From: Pontibacillus yanchengensis
GTDB lineage: Bacteria; Bacillota; Bacilli; Bacillales; BH030062
Length of the DNA: 64,000 nt
Direction: 5' to 3'
Assembly: GCF_009856295.1 (NCBI RefSeq)
Contig: NZ_WMEU01000001.1
Span: forward strand, 992,001-1,056,000
Shown here: piece by piece, positions 1-7,339 of the stretch
How positions within the stretch are numbered: position 1 is the stretch's first letter
How the letters are laid out: each line of letters begins with the position of its first letter
Position numbers and translations under genes: made by a program
Notes under the pieces: model-generated
What the model was told of the DNA's origin: nothing
Databases searched by the model: none
What the model saw: only the letters and a program-made list of their open reading frames with translations

Positions 1-244
1 CGCACTTGGCCAGTTCTTCAACTAACACCGCTTCCGTAATACAATCTAAGCCTACTCCACCATAAGCCTCTGGCACCTTAATTCCTAAATAACCTAACTC
101 GCTCATTTGCTTGAAAAGGCTTCTTGGAATTTCGCCTTGCTCTTCCCATTGCCGGACAAAAGGCTTGATTTCTTGCTCCACGTATTTTTTCAACGTTTTT
201 CGAAATTCTTGATGCTCTTCTGTAAAAATCCAATGCGAACTCAT
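1..244 (-). CDS. acyl-CoA dehydrogenase, N-terminal part (cut by window edge)
   Basis: About 81 N-terminal codons are visible; the rest lies beyond position 1. The start ATG at 244 follows GGGAGGTG at a good distance, and an earlier ATG at 249 hits a stop at once. The start of the protein (EEHQEFRKTLKKYV, then QWEEQGEIPR) closely parallels the next gene upstream, so the two are tandem paralogues of the flavoprotein family that desaturates acyl-CoA thioesters. It is the last visible gene of the sigma-54 operon. Substrate cannot be told from the fragment. Confidence 0.85.
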   Translation of the reverse strand, partial: MSSHWIFTEEHQEFRKTLKKYVEQEIKPFVRQWEEQGEIPRSLFKQMSELGYLGIKVPEAYGGVGLDCITEAVLVEELAKC

Positions 245-259
245 CCCATCACCTCCCTG

Positions 260-1408
260 TTATAGATCGATTTGCTTCGAGATAATCTCCTTCATGACTT
301 CATCCGTCCCTCCGCCAATTCGATACACGCGACTATCTCGCCAAATGCGTTGGACCGGATTTTCCATCATATAACCACTTCCCCCAAAGACTTGAATGGC
401 GCGATCAGCTACCCAAAAGGCTGTTTTGGCTGCGGACATTTTCGCCATTGAAATCTCTTTACTTGGGATTTCTCCGCGAGCGAATCGATAGGCTGTAGCA
501 TAGGTTAACTCCTTGCAAATCTCAATTTCCGTTTTCATATCAACGAGCAGATGGGAGATAACTTGGAAATTGTTGATGGACGTTTCAAAAGCCTCTCTTG
601 TCTTCGCATACTCCCGCGCGAGTTCATAAGCGTATTCCGCCATTCCGATTGCTCCAGCAGCCCCAACCATTCGCTCGCCCTGAAGCTGCCACATAATTTG
701 CGCGAATCCTTTTCCTTCTTCGCCTAATAGATTTTCATGTGGGACTCGGACATCTTCAAAGATAAGTTCAGCTGTATCCGACGAACGCATCCCTACTTTT
801 TCGAGCTTTTTACTAACGGAAAAACCAGGTCGATCGGACTCGACTAAAAACAGGCTAATACCTTTATAGCCAGGTTCATCAGACGTACGGGTAACGAGGG
901 TGACAAAGTCGGCTCTTGGTCCATTGGTGATGTACGTTTTCGATCCATTGATCACCCACTCGTCACCATCACGACGAGCGCGTGTTTGAATCGATGCCAC
1001 ATCCGAACCATGATTAGGTTCAGAGATACCAATAGAAGCTATTTTTTCGCCTTGTAATGCTGGTTTTAAAAAGCGCTCATGCTGATCAGGTGTGCCAAAT
1101 TGAAGAATAGGAGGTGTCGCCATATCGGTTTGAACTGCTACCGCCATCGGAAAACCACCTGCACCGCATTTGCCGATTTCTTCAGCCATGACGATACCAG
1201 CGAAATAATCCCAGCCCTGACCGCCAACTTCCTCCGGATATTTCGTACCAAGAAACCCAAGGTCGCCCATGCGCTTAAAAATGTCACGCGGAAACTCCCC
1301 TCGCTCCTCCCATTCATCCACATAAGGAGCCACTTCCTTTTCAACGAACTTCCGTATCGTTTTGCGAAGTTGCTCATGCTCCTCTGTGAAATAGGGGCTA
1401 TATGTCAT
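260..1408 (-). CDS. acyl-CoA dehydrogenase
   Basis: FAD-dependent acyl-CoA dehydrogenase of 382 residues, the usual family length. It would introduce the alpha-beta double bond into an acyl-CoA and pass electrons to ETF. Visible signatures are GISEPNHGSDVAS, the ITNGPRADF stretch and the C-terminal FGGSGYMMENPVQRIWRD...GGGTDEV segment that carries the active-site region. The frame opens at a TTG at 1429, but AAAGGAGTG sits just before the ATG at 1408, which I take as the start. It lies 15 bp from its paralogue (1-244) and 27 bp from the ligase gene, so it is part of one operon. The substrate is probably a branched or medium-chain acyl-CoA judged by neighbours, not by sequence. Confidence 0.9.
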   Translation of the reverse strand: MTYSPYFTEEHEQLRKTIRKFVEKEVAPYVDEWEERGEFPRDIFKRMGDLGFLGTKYPEEVGGQGWDYFAGIVMAEEIGKCGAGGFPMAVAVQTDMATPPILQFGTPDQHERFLKPALQGEKIASIGISEPNHGSDVASIQTRARRDGDEWVINGSKTYITNGPRADFVTLVTRTSDEPGYKGISLFLVESDRPGFSVSKKLEKVGMRSSDTAELIFEDVRVPHENLLGEEGKGFAQIMWQLQGERMVGAAGAIGMAEYAYELAREYAKTREAFETSINNFQVISHLLVDMKTEIEICKELTYATAYRFARGEIPSKEISMAKMSAAKTAFWVADRAIQVFGGSGYMMENPVQRIWRDSRVYRIGGGTDEVMKEIISKQIDL

Positions 1409-1435
1409 TCCATTCACTCCTTTTTCCAAGTCACC

Positions 1436-3010
1436 TTATGAGTTCTGAGGGTTTGTTGCCCCGTTTTCCTTTAATTTAGCTTTTTGTATTTTACCTGCCG
1501 GCGTCATGGGAACATCACTGACAAAAATAAACTCCTTTGGAATTTTGTAATCCGATACATGAGAGAGACAAAATTCCCTCAGCTCTTCTTCTGTAGGATT
1601 TGTATCAGCTGCAGGCACGATATAAAAACGGCCCACCTCCCCTAGGAATTCATCAGGAATACCTATTCCTGCTGCAAGTTGTACCTTGTCATGGGTGGTA
1701 AGGATGTTTTCAATTTCAACCGGGAACACATTAAAGCCACCTGTGATATACATTTCTTTCTTACGTCCTTTATAAGAGATATAACTGGATGCATCTTTTG
1801 TGACCATGTCTCCTGTTTGAAGCCACCCATCAGAGGAAAAAGTCTCCGCTGTCTCGTTTGGCATTTGATAATACCCCTGGGCTACACAATCTCCTTTAAT
1901 AACGAGTTCCCCCACGTCTCCATTAGGGACTTCCCTTCCTTCTGTGTCGACGACTTTGCCTTGAAAATCTCCAATCACAACACCGATGCTGTTGGATATC
2001 GTTTCAACAGAATCATGTAAATTCGATAGGACACATGCACCCGATGTTTCGCTTAAACCGTACAGATTTACAAGCGTCGCATTTGGCAATTGCTTAGAGA
2101 GTGTTAACGCTAACTTTGGCTCGACATTAGATCCTCCTGCAATACACAAGCGCAGCGATGATAAATTATAATGAGCCAAATCTTTTTCATTCATGAGCAT
2201 GAGATACATCGTTGGAACGCCACCTAGAATGGTTGCCTTATACTCTTGAATCGCTTGAAGAACTTGTTGTGGTTGGAAAAATGGAATAAGCGTTACACTG
2301 CTTTGACTAACCAGGGCTACCATCACCGTGCACGTAATTCCTCCCACATGGTTGAGTGGTAACGCTCCTATTGCGAGATCCTCTTCACCAACATGAAAAT
2401 GGTCACGTTGGGCAATGGCGGAAGCTAGGATACTTTTGTGTGTAATCATAGACCCTTTCGGTTTCCCGGTTGTGCCGGACGTGTAGATAATAAGTAGTGG
2501 ATCAGTTGCTTTTACTTGCTGCTTTGTTTGCTCCAGTCGCTTTTTGTTGACCTCCACTTGGAGTAAATCTGCAACGTCATAGCTTCCTTCAAAACCCCCG
2601 CCTCCTATAAACAAATAGTGTTCGACCGTAGGGAGCTTATCCCGAAGGTTTTGATAGAAAGCAACATAATCAAAACCAGCAAACGAATCAATAGAGATGA
2701 TGGCTTTCACTTCTGCGTTATTGACCATATATTCGATTTCACTATCTCGATAACGAACATTTAACGTGACAAGGGTGGCTCCTAACTTGGCTGATGCAAA
2801 AAAGGATACTAACCATTCAAATTGATTTAATGCATTAATGGCCAAGTGATCACCTTTTTCAATACCTATATCTAGTAAAGCACTAGCTAATCGATCACTT
2901 TGCTCATCTATCTCTCTAAATATCATCTGTTCTTCTCCTTGATATAAGAACACTTTATCAGGATGCGTTGTTACAGCAGCATTCACATAGTCTACAACCG
3001 TATGATTCAC
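1436..3010 (-). CDS. AMP-forming acyl-CoA ligase (class I adenylate-forming)
   Basis: Activates a carboxylic acid to its CoA thioester through an acyl-adenylate. The P-loop-like motif YTSGTTGKPKGS, the NLYGLSETSG substrate/A5 region, LQTGDM and the C-terminal lysine segment TPAGKIQKAKL are all present, so the enzyme looks complete (about 524 residues). The frame opens at a TTG at 3046 without a ribosome site; a GTG at 3010 preceded by AAGGGGGG is the better start. As the only ligase in the operon it probably supplies the acyl-CoA that the dehydrogenases, carboxylase and hydratase work on. Fatty acid, branched acid or terpenoid acid are all possible. Confidence 0.85.
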   Translation of the reverse strand: MNHTVVDYVNAAVTTHPDKVFLYQGEEQMIFREIDEQSDRLASALLDIGIEKGDHLAINALNQFEWLVSFFASAKLGATLVTLNVRYRDSEIEYMVNNAEVKAIISIDSFAGFDYVAFYQNLRDKLPTVEHYLFIGGGGFEGSYDVADLLQVEVNKKRLEQTKQQVKATDPLLIIYTSGTTGKPKGSMITHKSILASAIAQRDHFHVGEEDLAIGALPLNHVGGITCTVMVALVSQSSVTLIPFFQPQQVLQAIQEYKATILGGVPTMYLMLMNEKDLAHYNLSSLRLCIAGGSNVEPKLALTLSKQLPNATLVNLYGLSETSGACVLSNLHDSVETISNSIGVVIGDFQGKVVDTEGREVPNGDVGELVIKGDCVAQGYYQMPNETAETFSSDGWLQTGDMVTKDASSYISYKGRKKEMYITGGFNVFPVEIENILTTHDKVQLAAGIGIPDEFLGEVGRFYIVPAADTNPTEEELREFCLSHVSDYKIPKEFIFVSDVPMTPAGKIQKAKLKENGATNPQNS

Positions 3011-3048
3011 GTATATGTTGCCCCCCTTCTTTGATAACGCTTTCAAAA

Positions 3049-3381
3049 TTAATCAACTTTGTTCTTTTCTACCTTAACTTCCAATCTCAGCAAATTAGAA
3101 GCAAAGCATTTCCCTAAATTGTCTAATCGCAACGAACTAGAACCTCCACCACCTAGTGCTTCTGTGCAGACGAAGTTGAGCGCATGTATATTAGGTAACT
3201 CGTACCTGGTAACCTCGCCTTCTACCAATCCATCAAAGTGTTCGCTTACTCGTTTACTCGTAACCTGATGGACGAGCGTGTCATACCACGCTTGATCTTT
3301 GGCAATTAACCCAATATTGACCGTATTCCCTTTATCTCCTGACCTGGCTCTGGCAATTTCCTTCAGTTGTACGTTAGGCAT
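3049..3381 (-). CDS. AtuA C-terminal (ferredoxin-fold) domain protein
   Basis: A 110-residue protein resembling the C-terminal domain that follows DUF1446 in long AtuA proteins of acyclic terpene (citronellol/geraniol) degradation; key stretches are RARSGDKGNTVNIGL and NFVCTEALGGGGSSSLR. It overlaps the end of the DUF1446 gene by 8 bp, so the two products are probably made together and work as a complex equivalent to one AtuA chain. The biochemical role of AtuA is not established. Family assignment is from recalled motifs. Confidence 0.7.
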   Translation of the reverse strand: MPNVQLKEIARARSGDKGNTVNIGLIAKDQAWYDTLVHQVTSKRVSEHFDGLVEGEVTRYELPNIHALNFVCTEALGGGGSSSLRLDNLGKCFASNLLRLEVKVEKNKVD

Positions 3382-4750
3382 TCACAAACACCTCCTGCAC
3401 ATGTACGTCTACATTACGCTCGACAATCTCGCAAGGAATAAGTGATGCCCACATGCCAACGAGTTGTCTTGGGGGTATATTGCCAATATAAGCACCCATA
3501 CTTGGTGGTCCATTCAACGCGAGAGGAGGGAACAGTCTAGCAAACTTCATCGCTTCTCGTTTCGAAGCGGTTTTAATGGCCATCCGTAAGTAAATTTCAT
3601 TTATGTCTTCACCTGGAGGCTCCGCTAATGGTCCATGCAGTGAGTTGTACCCCATAAAATCAGTTTGGAGTTCCTCATAGTCGAGTGAATGCCGTTTTAA
3701 CTTTTGTCGGATGATTTGGTCTGCTTTCTTCGCCTTTGCTAGCGCATCTGGCCATGAGAAACCGATGATGACTTGCCCCATATAGCCATTTTCGTAACCC
3801 ATCACAACCTTTAATTCCTCAGGCTTGGGCTTTCCATGAACACCTGTAACCTTCACTTCGTTATCTCGTACTTGTTCGAATTGAACCTTCGTAATGTCCA
3901 CGACCACATCTGGTGTAACATAGGCTGACGGGTCATGAATTTCATATAGCATTTGCTCCTGAATCGTTTCTGGTGACACAAGACCGCCACTACCTTCTAC
4001 CTTGCTGACAACAAAATCTCCAGAAGGTTCGCACGTTGCAATGGGATAGCCGATTTGATCCATAGCTTCGATATCCTGCCAGTCTCCACTAAAATTACCA
4101 CCGGTTGATTGAGCTGAGCACTCTAGTAAATGCCCCATGAACACCCCACTTGCCAATCGATTCCAATCGTCTTGTTCCCAGTTGAATTCGTATAAAAGAG
4201 GGGCGAGGAACTGAGCCGTGTCGGTAGTTCGCCCTGTAATGACGATATCGGCTTCCTGTCGTAGCGCTTCGACAATCGGTTGGGCCCCTATATATGCATT
4301 GGCAAATAGCAGCTTATCTTTAATGGTAGAAATCGATTCATTCGTTTCCCAGTGATCAAAGGAAATGCCAGAGTCCATCAACTCCTCCATATCTTCGAAA
4401 ATGTTATCTCCCTTTACGACAGCTACTTTCAAATCGGTAATGCCTAACTCCTGCGCAACCCGTAGCACTTCCTGCTGTGCTCCAACTGGATTCAACCCTC
4501 CAGCATTGGTCAGTAGCTTAATCCCTTTTTCCTTCACATAGGGCAACAAAGCCTTCATCGCCCCTGTAATATCCCGAGTGTAGCCTAAGTTCTCATCTTT
4601 CAGTTGATCTTTTCGCAAAATGGCCATCGTCAGTTCTGCGAGACAGTCAAAGCATAAATAATCGACATTTCCAGCCTTGGCGGTAGCCACAGCCGGTTCA
4701 ATCGTGTCCCCATAGAACCCTTGCGCTGCTCCTATTCGTATCGGTCGCAC
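3374..4750 (-). CDS. AtuA family protein, DUF1446 domain
   Basis: A 458-residue protein with the typical N-terminus of the acyclic terpene utilisation AtuA/DUF1446 family (IRIGAAQGFYGD, then VDYLCFDCLAELTMAIL and VKGDN). The start is GTG at 4750 behind AAAGGAGTGAGCAT. Some family members are about 590 residues with a fused C-terminal domain; here that domain is the separate 110-residue gene downstream, overlapping by 8 bp. The family occurs beside acyl-CoA carboxylases for geranyl-CoA-like substrates, which fits this operon. Enzymatic function is unknown; I infer a role in handling a methyl-branched acyl-CoA. Confidence 0.8.
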   Translation of the reverse strand: MRPIRIGAAQGFYGDTIEPAVATAKAGNVDYLCFDCLAELTMAILRKDQLKDENLGYTRDITGAMKALLPYVKEKGIKLLTNAGGLNPVGAQQEVLRVAQELGITDLKVAVVKGDNIFEDMEELMDSGISFDHWETNESISTIKDKLLFANAYIGAQPIVEALRQEADIVITGRTTDTAQFLAPLLYEFNWEQDDWNRLASGVFMGHLLECSAQSTGGNFSGDWQDIEAMDQIGYPIATCEPSGDFVVSKVEGSGGLVSPETIQEQMLYEIHDPSAYVTPDVVVDITKVQFEQVRDNEVKVTGVHGKPKPEELKVVMGYENGYMGQVIIGFSWPDALAKAKKADQIIRQKLKRHSLDYEELQTDFMGYNSLHGPLAEPPGEDINEIYLRMAIKTASKREAMKFARLFPPLALNGPPSMGAYIGNIPPRQLVGMWASLIPCEIVERNVDVHVQEVFVNA

Positions 4751-4768
4751 ATGCTCACTCCTTTTCGA

Positions 4769-5554
4769 TTATTTCCCCTTCCATACAGGAGGTCTTTTTT
4801 CCAAAAACGCAGAAGCTCCTTCCTTCAAATCGTCACTCTTAAACGATACGAGACGTAAGTTAGTCAAGTAATCGAAGGATTTCATAAAATCCATATCCTC
4901 TGTTGTAAAATACGCATCTAAAGCAAGGTTCACCGCTAAAGGGCTATGAGACGCAATGGTCTTGGCTGTTTCCCATGCTTTTTCTTCTAGTTGCTCAGGT
5001 GGGACGACCTCATGAACAAGGTTGTATTCAGCAGCCTGTTCAGCTGATAAAATCTCTGCCTTTAACATCATCTCTAGCACTCTACGATTCCCCACTGCTT
5101 GTCGAACCCACGGCAATATCACAAACGGGACAATCCCAAGCCTCAGTTCGGTGAGGCCGAGTTTCGCTTCAGAGGAGGCAATCGCAATATGGCACATCGC
5201 CACGAGACCTGTTCCACCACCCAATGCCGCACCATTCACTGCCGCTATTATTGGGGTTTTGACCGTCGCGCCAAGCTTGAATAATTCCGTGCTTTCTTTC
5301 CCCTCTACGTATAATTGCGGAACATCTTTTTCCATATTTTGCTTGAACTCATTCAAGTTCCCCCCAGCCGAGAATGCTTTCCCTGCGCCGGTAACAATCA
5401 TGACATGAACCCCGTTATCGGCATCTGCCGTTTTGATTGCTTGCATGAGCTCCGCAACCAATTGTTCTGTTAACGGGTTGCGTGACTCAGGTAAGTTCAA
5501 TGTAATCGTGGCAACCTGCTCCTTCACTTCATACAAAATTGTTTCAAATTCCAT
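4769..5554 (-). CDS. enoyl-CoA hydratase/isomerase (crotonase) family protein
   Basis: A 261-residue crotonase-fold protein. The oxyanion-hole segments AGGNLNEFKQ and NGAALGGGTGLVAMCHIAIAS and the later LTELRLGIVPF are readily seen. The frame opens at 5590 inside the upstream gene, but GAAAGGAGTGAACGTA directly precedes the ATG at 5554, which also removes the overlap. It would hydrate or isomerise the unsaturated acyl-CoA made by the dehydrogenases; a 3-methylglutaconyl-CoA or isohexenylglutaconyl-CoA type hydratase is plausible beside a carboxylase, but the sequence alone does not settle it. Confidence 0.87.
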   Translation of the reverse strand: MEFETILYEVKEQVATITLNLPESRNPLTEQLVAELMQAIKTADADNGVHVMIVTGAGKAFSAGGNLNEFKQNMEKDVPQLYVEGKESTELFKLGATVKTPIIAAVNGAALGGGTGLVAMCHIAIASSEAKLGLTELRLGIVPFVILPWVRQAVGNRRVLEMMLKAEILSAEQAAEYNLVHEVVPPEQLEEKAWETAKTIASHSPLAVNLALDAYFTTEDMDFMKSFDYLTNLRLVSFKSDDLKEGASAFLEKRPPVWKGK

Positions 5555-5570
5555 TACGTTCACTCCTTTC

Positions 5571-7100
5571 TTACACTGGATGGATGGCATTCCGTTTTTG
5601 CGGCGTCGTTACTTTCTTCGATGCATACAGTTTGAATCGACGAGTTATCTCTGTTCTTATGTCGTCAAAATCGATAATTTCATCGATGATGAGTTCGGAC
5701 CCAAGCTTATGGATATTCACGTTTTCGGAGTATTCCTGACGCTTTTGCTCTACGAATGCTTGCCGCTCCTCTTCAGGAAGCTCCTGAATTTTGTTAAAAT
5801 ACACAGCGTTTACAGCAGCCTGAGGACCCATCACTGCAATCGATGCACTTGGAAGAGCCAACACAGCATCCGTACCAAACGCAGGACCTGCCATCGCATA
5901 AAGACCTGCCCCGTAACACTTCCGAACGACGACAGAAATTTTAGGCACAGTTGCTTCTGAAAGAGCGGAAATCATTTTCGCTCCATGACGAATGATCCCG
6001 CTTTGCTCCACTTTAGAGCCAATCATGTAGCCTGGAATATCGGATAAAAACAAAAGCGGAATGTTATAGGCATTACAAATTTTAATAAACCGTGCTGCCT
6101 TATCGGGTGAATCAACAAACAGCGTACCACCCTTTACCTTTGGCTGATTGGCAATCACGCCAGTTACCTTTCCATCCAATCGGCAAAAGCCAGTGATGAG
6201 CTCTGGAGCAAATAGCTTCTTATATTCAAACCACGTTCCTTCGTCGATTACTTGATCAATCAGTTCATACATATCAAACGCACTGTTACCGTTCTCCGGT
6301 ACGATTTCTTCGATTTTCCGGCCTTCCACAGGAGGATTTGATTCAGTCACCTCAGGCTTTTCCGACCAGTTTTGTGGCATGAGGCGTAAATAGGTTTTAC
6401 AGGCATCTATCGCTTCCTGTTCCGATTCCGCCAACACATCACCAAGGCCACTGACCGAACAGTGCATTTTCGCTCCGCCCATTTTATCCATTGTCGTCTT
6501 TTCCCCAATTGCCATCTCGACCATACGCGGAGAACCTAAGTAAGCAGAAGCATTTTGATCCACCATAATTACTAAATCCGAGAAAGCTGGAACATAAGCT
6601 GCCCCTGCAGGCGACGGTCCAAATAAGATACAAATTTGTGGTACGGAACCAGACATTTGTATTTCATTGTAAAATACTTTCCCTCCATGCCTTCTTCCTG
6701 GGAACACCTCTAATTGTTCGGTAATCCTTGCTCCAGCTGAATCAATTAAGTATAGGATTGGCACTTGTAAATCCATCGCCTTTTCCTGAATGCGAATATT
6801 CTTTTCTACTGATTTCGGTCCCCAAGACCCTGCCTTCACTGTAGAATCGGCAGCTAAAAAACATACCGTTCTTCCATCGATCTCCCCAATACCAGTAAGG
6901 CATGCATCAGCTGGTAAATCAGGGTTTTCTGAGTTTGCAAACATTCCGTCCTCCACAATCGATCCCTCATCGAAAATCTTGGCGAGTCGATCGCGCACGA
7001 ACATCTTGCCTTTGCTTTCATTATGTTGATGGTACTTTTCTTTGCCACCTTTTAAAATGCGTTCCTTTTCACTCAAATAAAGATGTTGGTCTTCACGCAT
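5571..7100 (-). CDS. acyl-CoA carboxylase, carboxyltransferase (beta) subunit
   Basis: A 509-residue biotin-dependent carboxyltransferase subunit with both crotonase-like halves: the N-terminal half with LIDSAGARI, FGPSPAGAAYVPAFSD and GSPRMVE, the C-terminal half with FLSDIPGYMIGSKVEQ, RKCYGAGLYAMAGPAF and MGPQAAVNAVY. It resembles propionyl-, methylcrotonyl- and geranyl-CoA carboxylase beta chains. The start ATG at 7100 follows AAAGGGGTGAC. It is the first gene after the sigma-54 promoter. No biotin carboxylase or carrier protein is in view; these are expected beyond position 1 or elsewhere in the genome. Confidence 0.88.
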   Translation of the reverse strand: MREDQHLYLSEKERILKGGKEKYHQHNESKGKMFVRDRLAKIFDEGSIVEDGMFANSENPDLPADACLTGIGEIDGRTVCFLAADSTVKAGSWGPKSVEKNIRIQEKAMDLQVPILYLIDSAGARITEQLEVFPGRRHGGKVFYNEIQMSGSVPQICILFGPSPAGAAYVPAFSDLVIMVDQNASAYLGSPRMVEMAIGEKTTMDKMGGAKMHCSVSGLGDVLAESEQEAIDACKTYLRLMPQNWSEKPEVTESNPPVEGRKIEEIVPENGNSAFDMYELIDQVIDEGTWFEYKKLFAPELITGFCRLDGKVTGVIANQPKVKGGTLFVDSPDKAARFIKICNAYNIPLLFLSDIPGYMIGSKVEQSGIIRHGAKMISALSEATVPKISVVVRKCYGAGLYAMAGPAFGTDAVLALPSASIAVMGPQAAVNAVYFNKIQELPEEERQAFVEQKRQEYSENVNIHKLGSELIIDEIIDFDDIRTEITRRFKLYASKKVTTPQKRNAIHPV

Positions 7101-7138
7101 GTAACGTCACCCCTTTATTAGTCCTCACGATGCTTATA

Positions 7139-7156
7139 TGCAAAAGCCATGCCAAG
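7139..7156 (-). promoter_or_regulatory. sigma-54 (-24/-12) promoter of the acyl-CoA operon
   Basis: On the minus strand the sequence reads TTGGCATGGCTTTTGCA. The invariant GG (7152-7153) and GC (7140-7141) are separated by exactly 10 bp and fit the TGGCAC-N5-TTGCW consensus with one mismatch. It lies about 40 bp before the start codon of the carboxyltransferase gene, and the divergent gene encodes a sigma-54 activator. No competing sigma-A promoter of similar quality was seen. Confidence 0.9.
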
Positions 7157-7240
7157 TTCATTAAAAGAGGTAGCATATATGTAAGCCTTATGTGATTAAA
7201 GCTACGGTGTCTATAAAAATAGAAGTAATACATAAACAAC

Positions 7241-7298
7241 TGTCCAATACTCCGCACATTCGTACGAAAATTCTTACAATTATGTTGAGAATTGGACA
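7241..7298. promoter_or_regulatory. candidate upstream activating sequence (inverted repeat TGTCCAAT / ATTGGACA)
   Basis: Two perfect 8-bp inverted arms, TGTCCAAT at 7241-7248 and ATTGGACA at 7291-7298, lie about 90 to 145 bp upstream of the -24 element, the usual place for enhancer sites of sigma-54 activators. The right arm also sits in the spacer of the activator's own promoter, so binding could be autoregulatory. This is inference from position and symmetry. Confidence 0.5.
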
Positions 7299-7313
7299 AT
7301 CCTTGTATATACT
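7285..7313 (+). promoter_or_regulatory. sigma-A promoter of the activator gene
   Basis: TTGAGA (7285-7290) and TATACT (7308-7313) are separated by exactly 17 bp and lie just before the gene at 7340, which has a GGGGG ribosome site. The half-site ATTGGACA falls in the spacer. Confidence 0.7.
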
Positions 7314-7339
7314 GAAAGAAAAAGTACTGGGGGATTGGG

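Noticed and set aside
5433..5960. A 175-residue open frame on the plus strand
   Set aside because: It lies fully inside the hydratase and carboxyltransferase genes on the other strand, has no ribosome site and shows low-complexity, Cys/His-rich translation typical of antisense frames.
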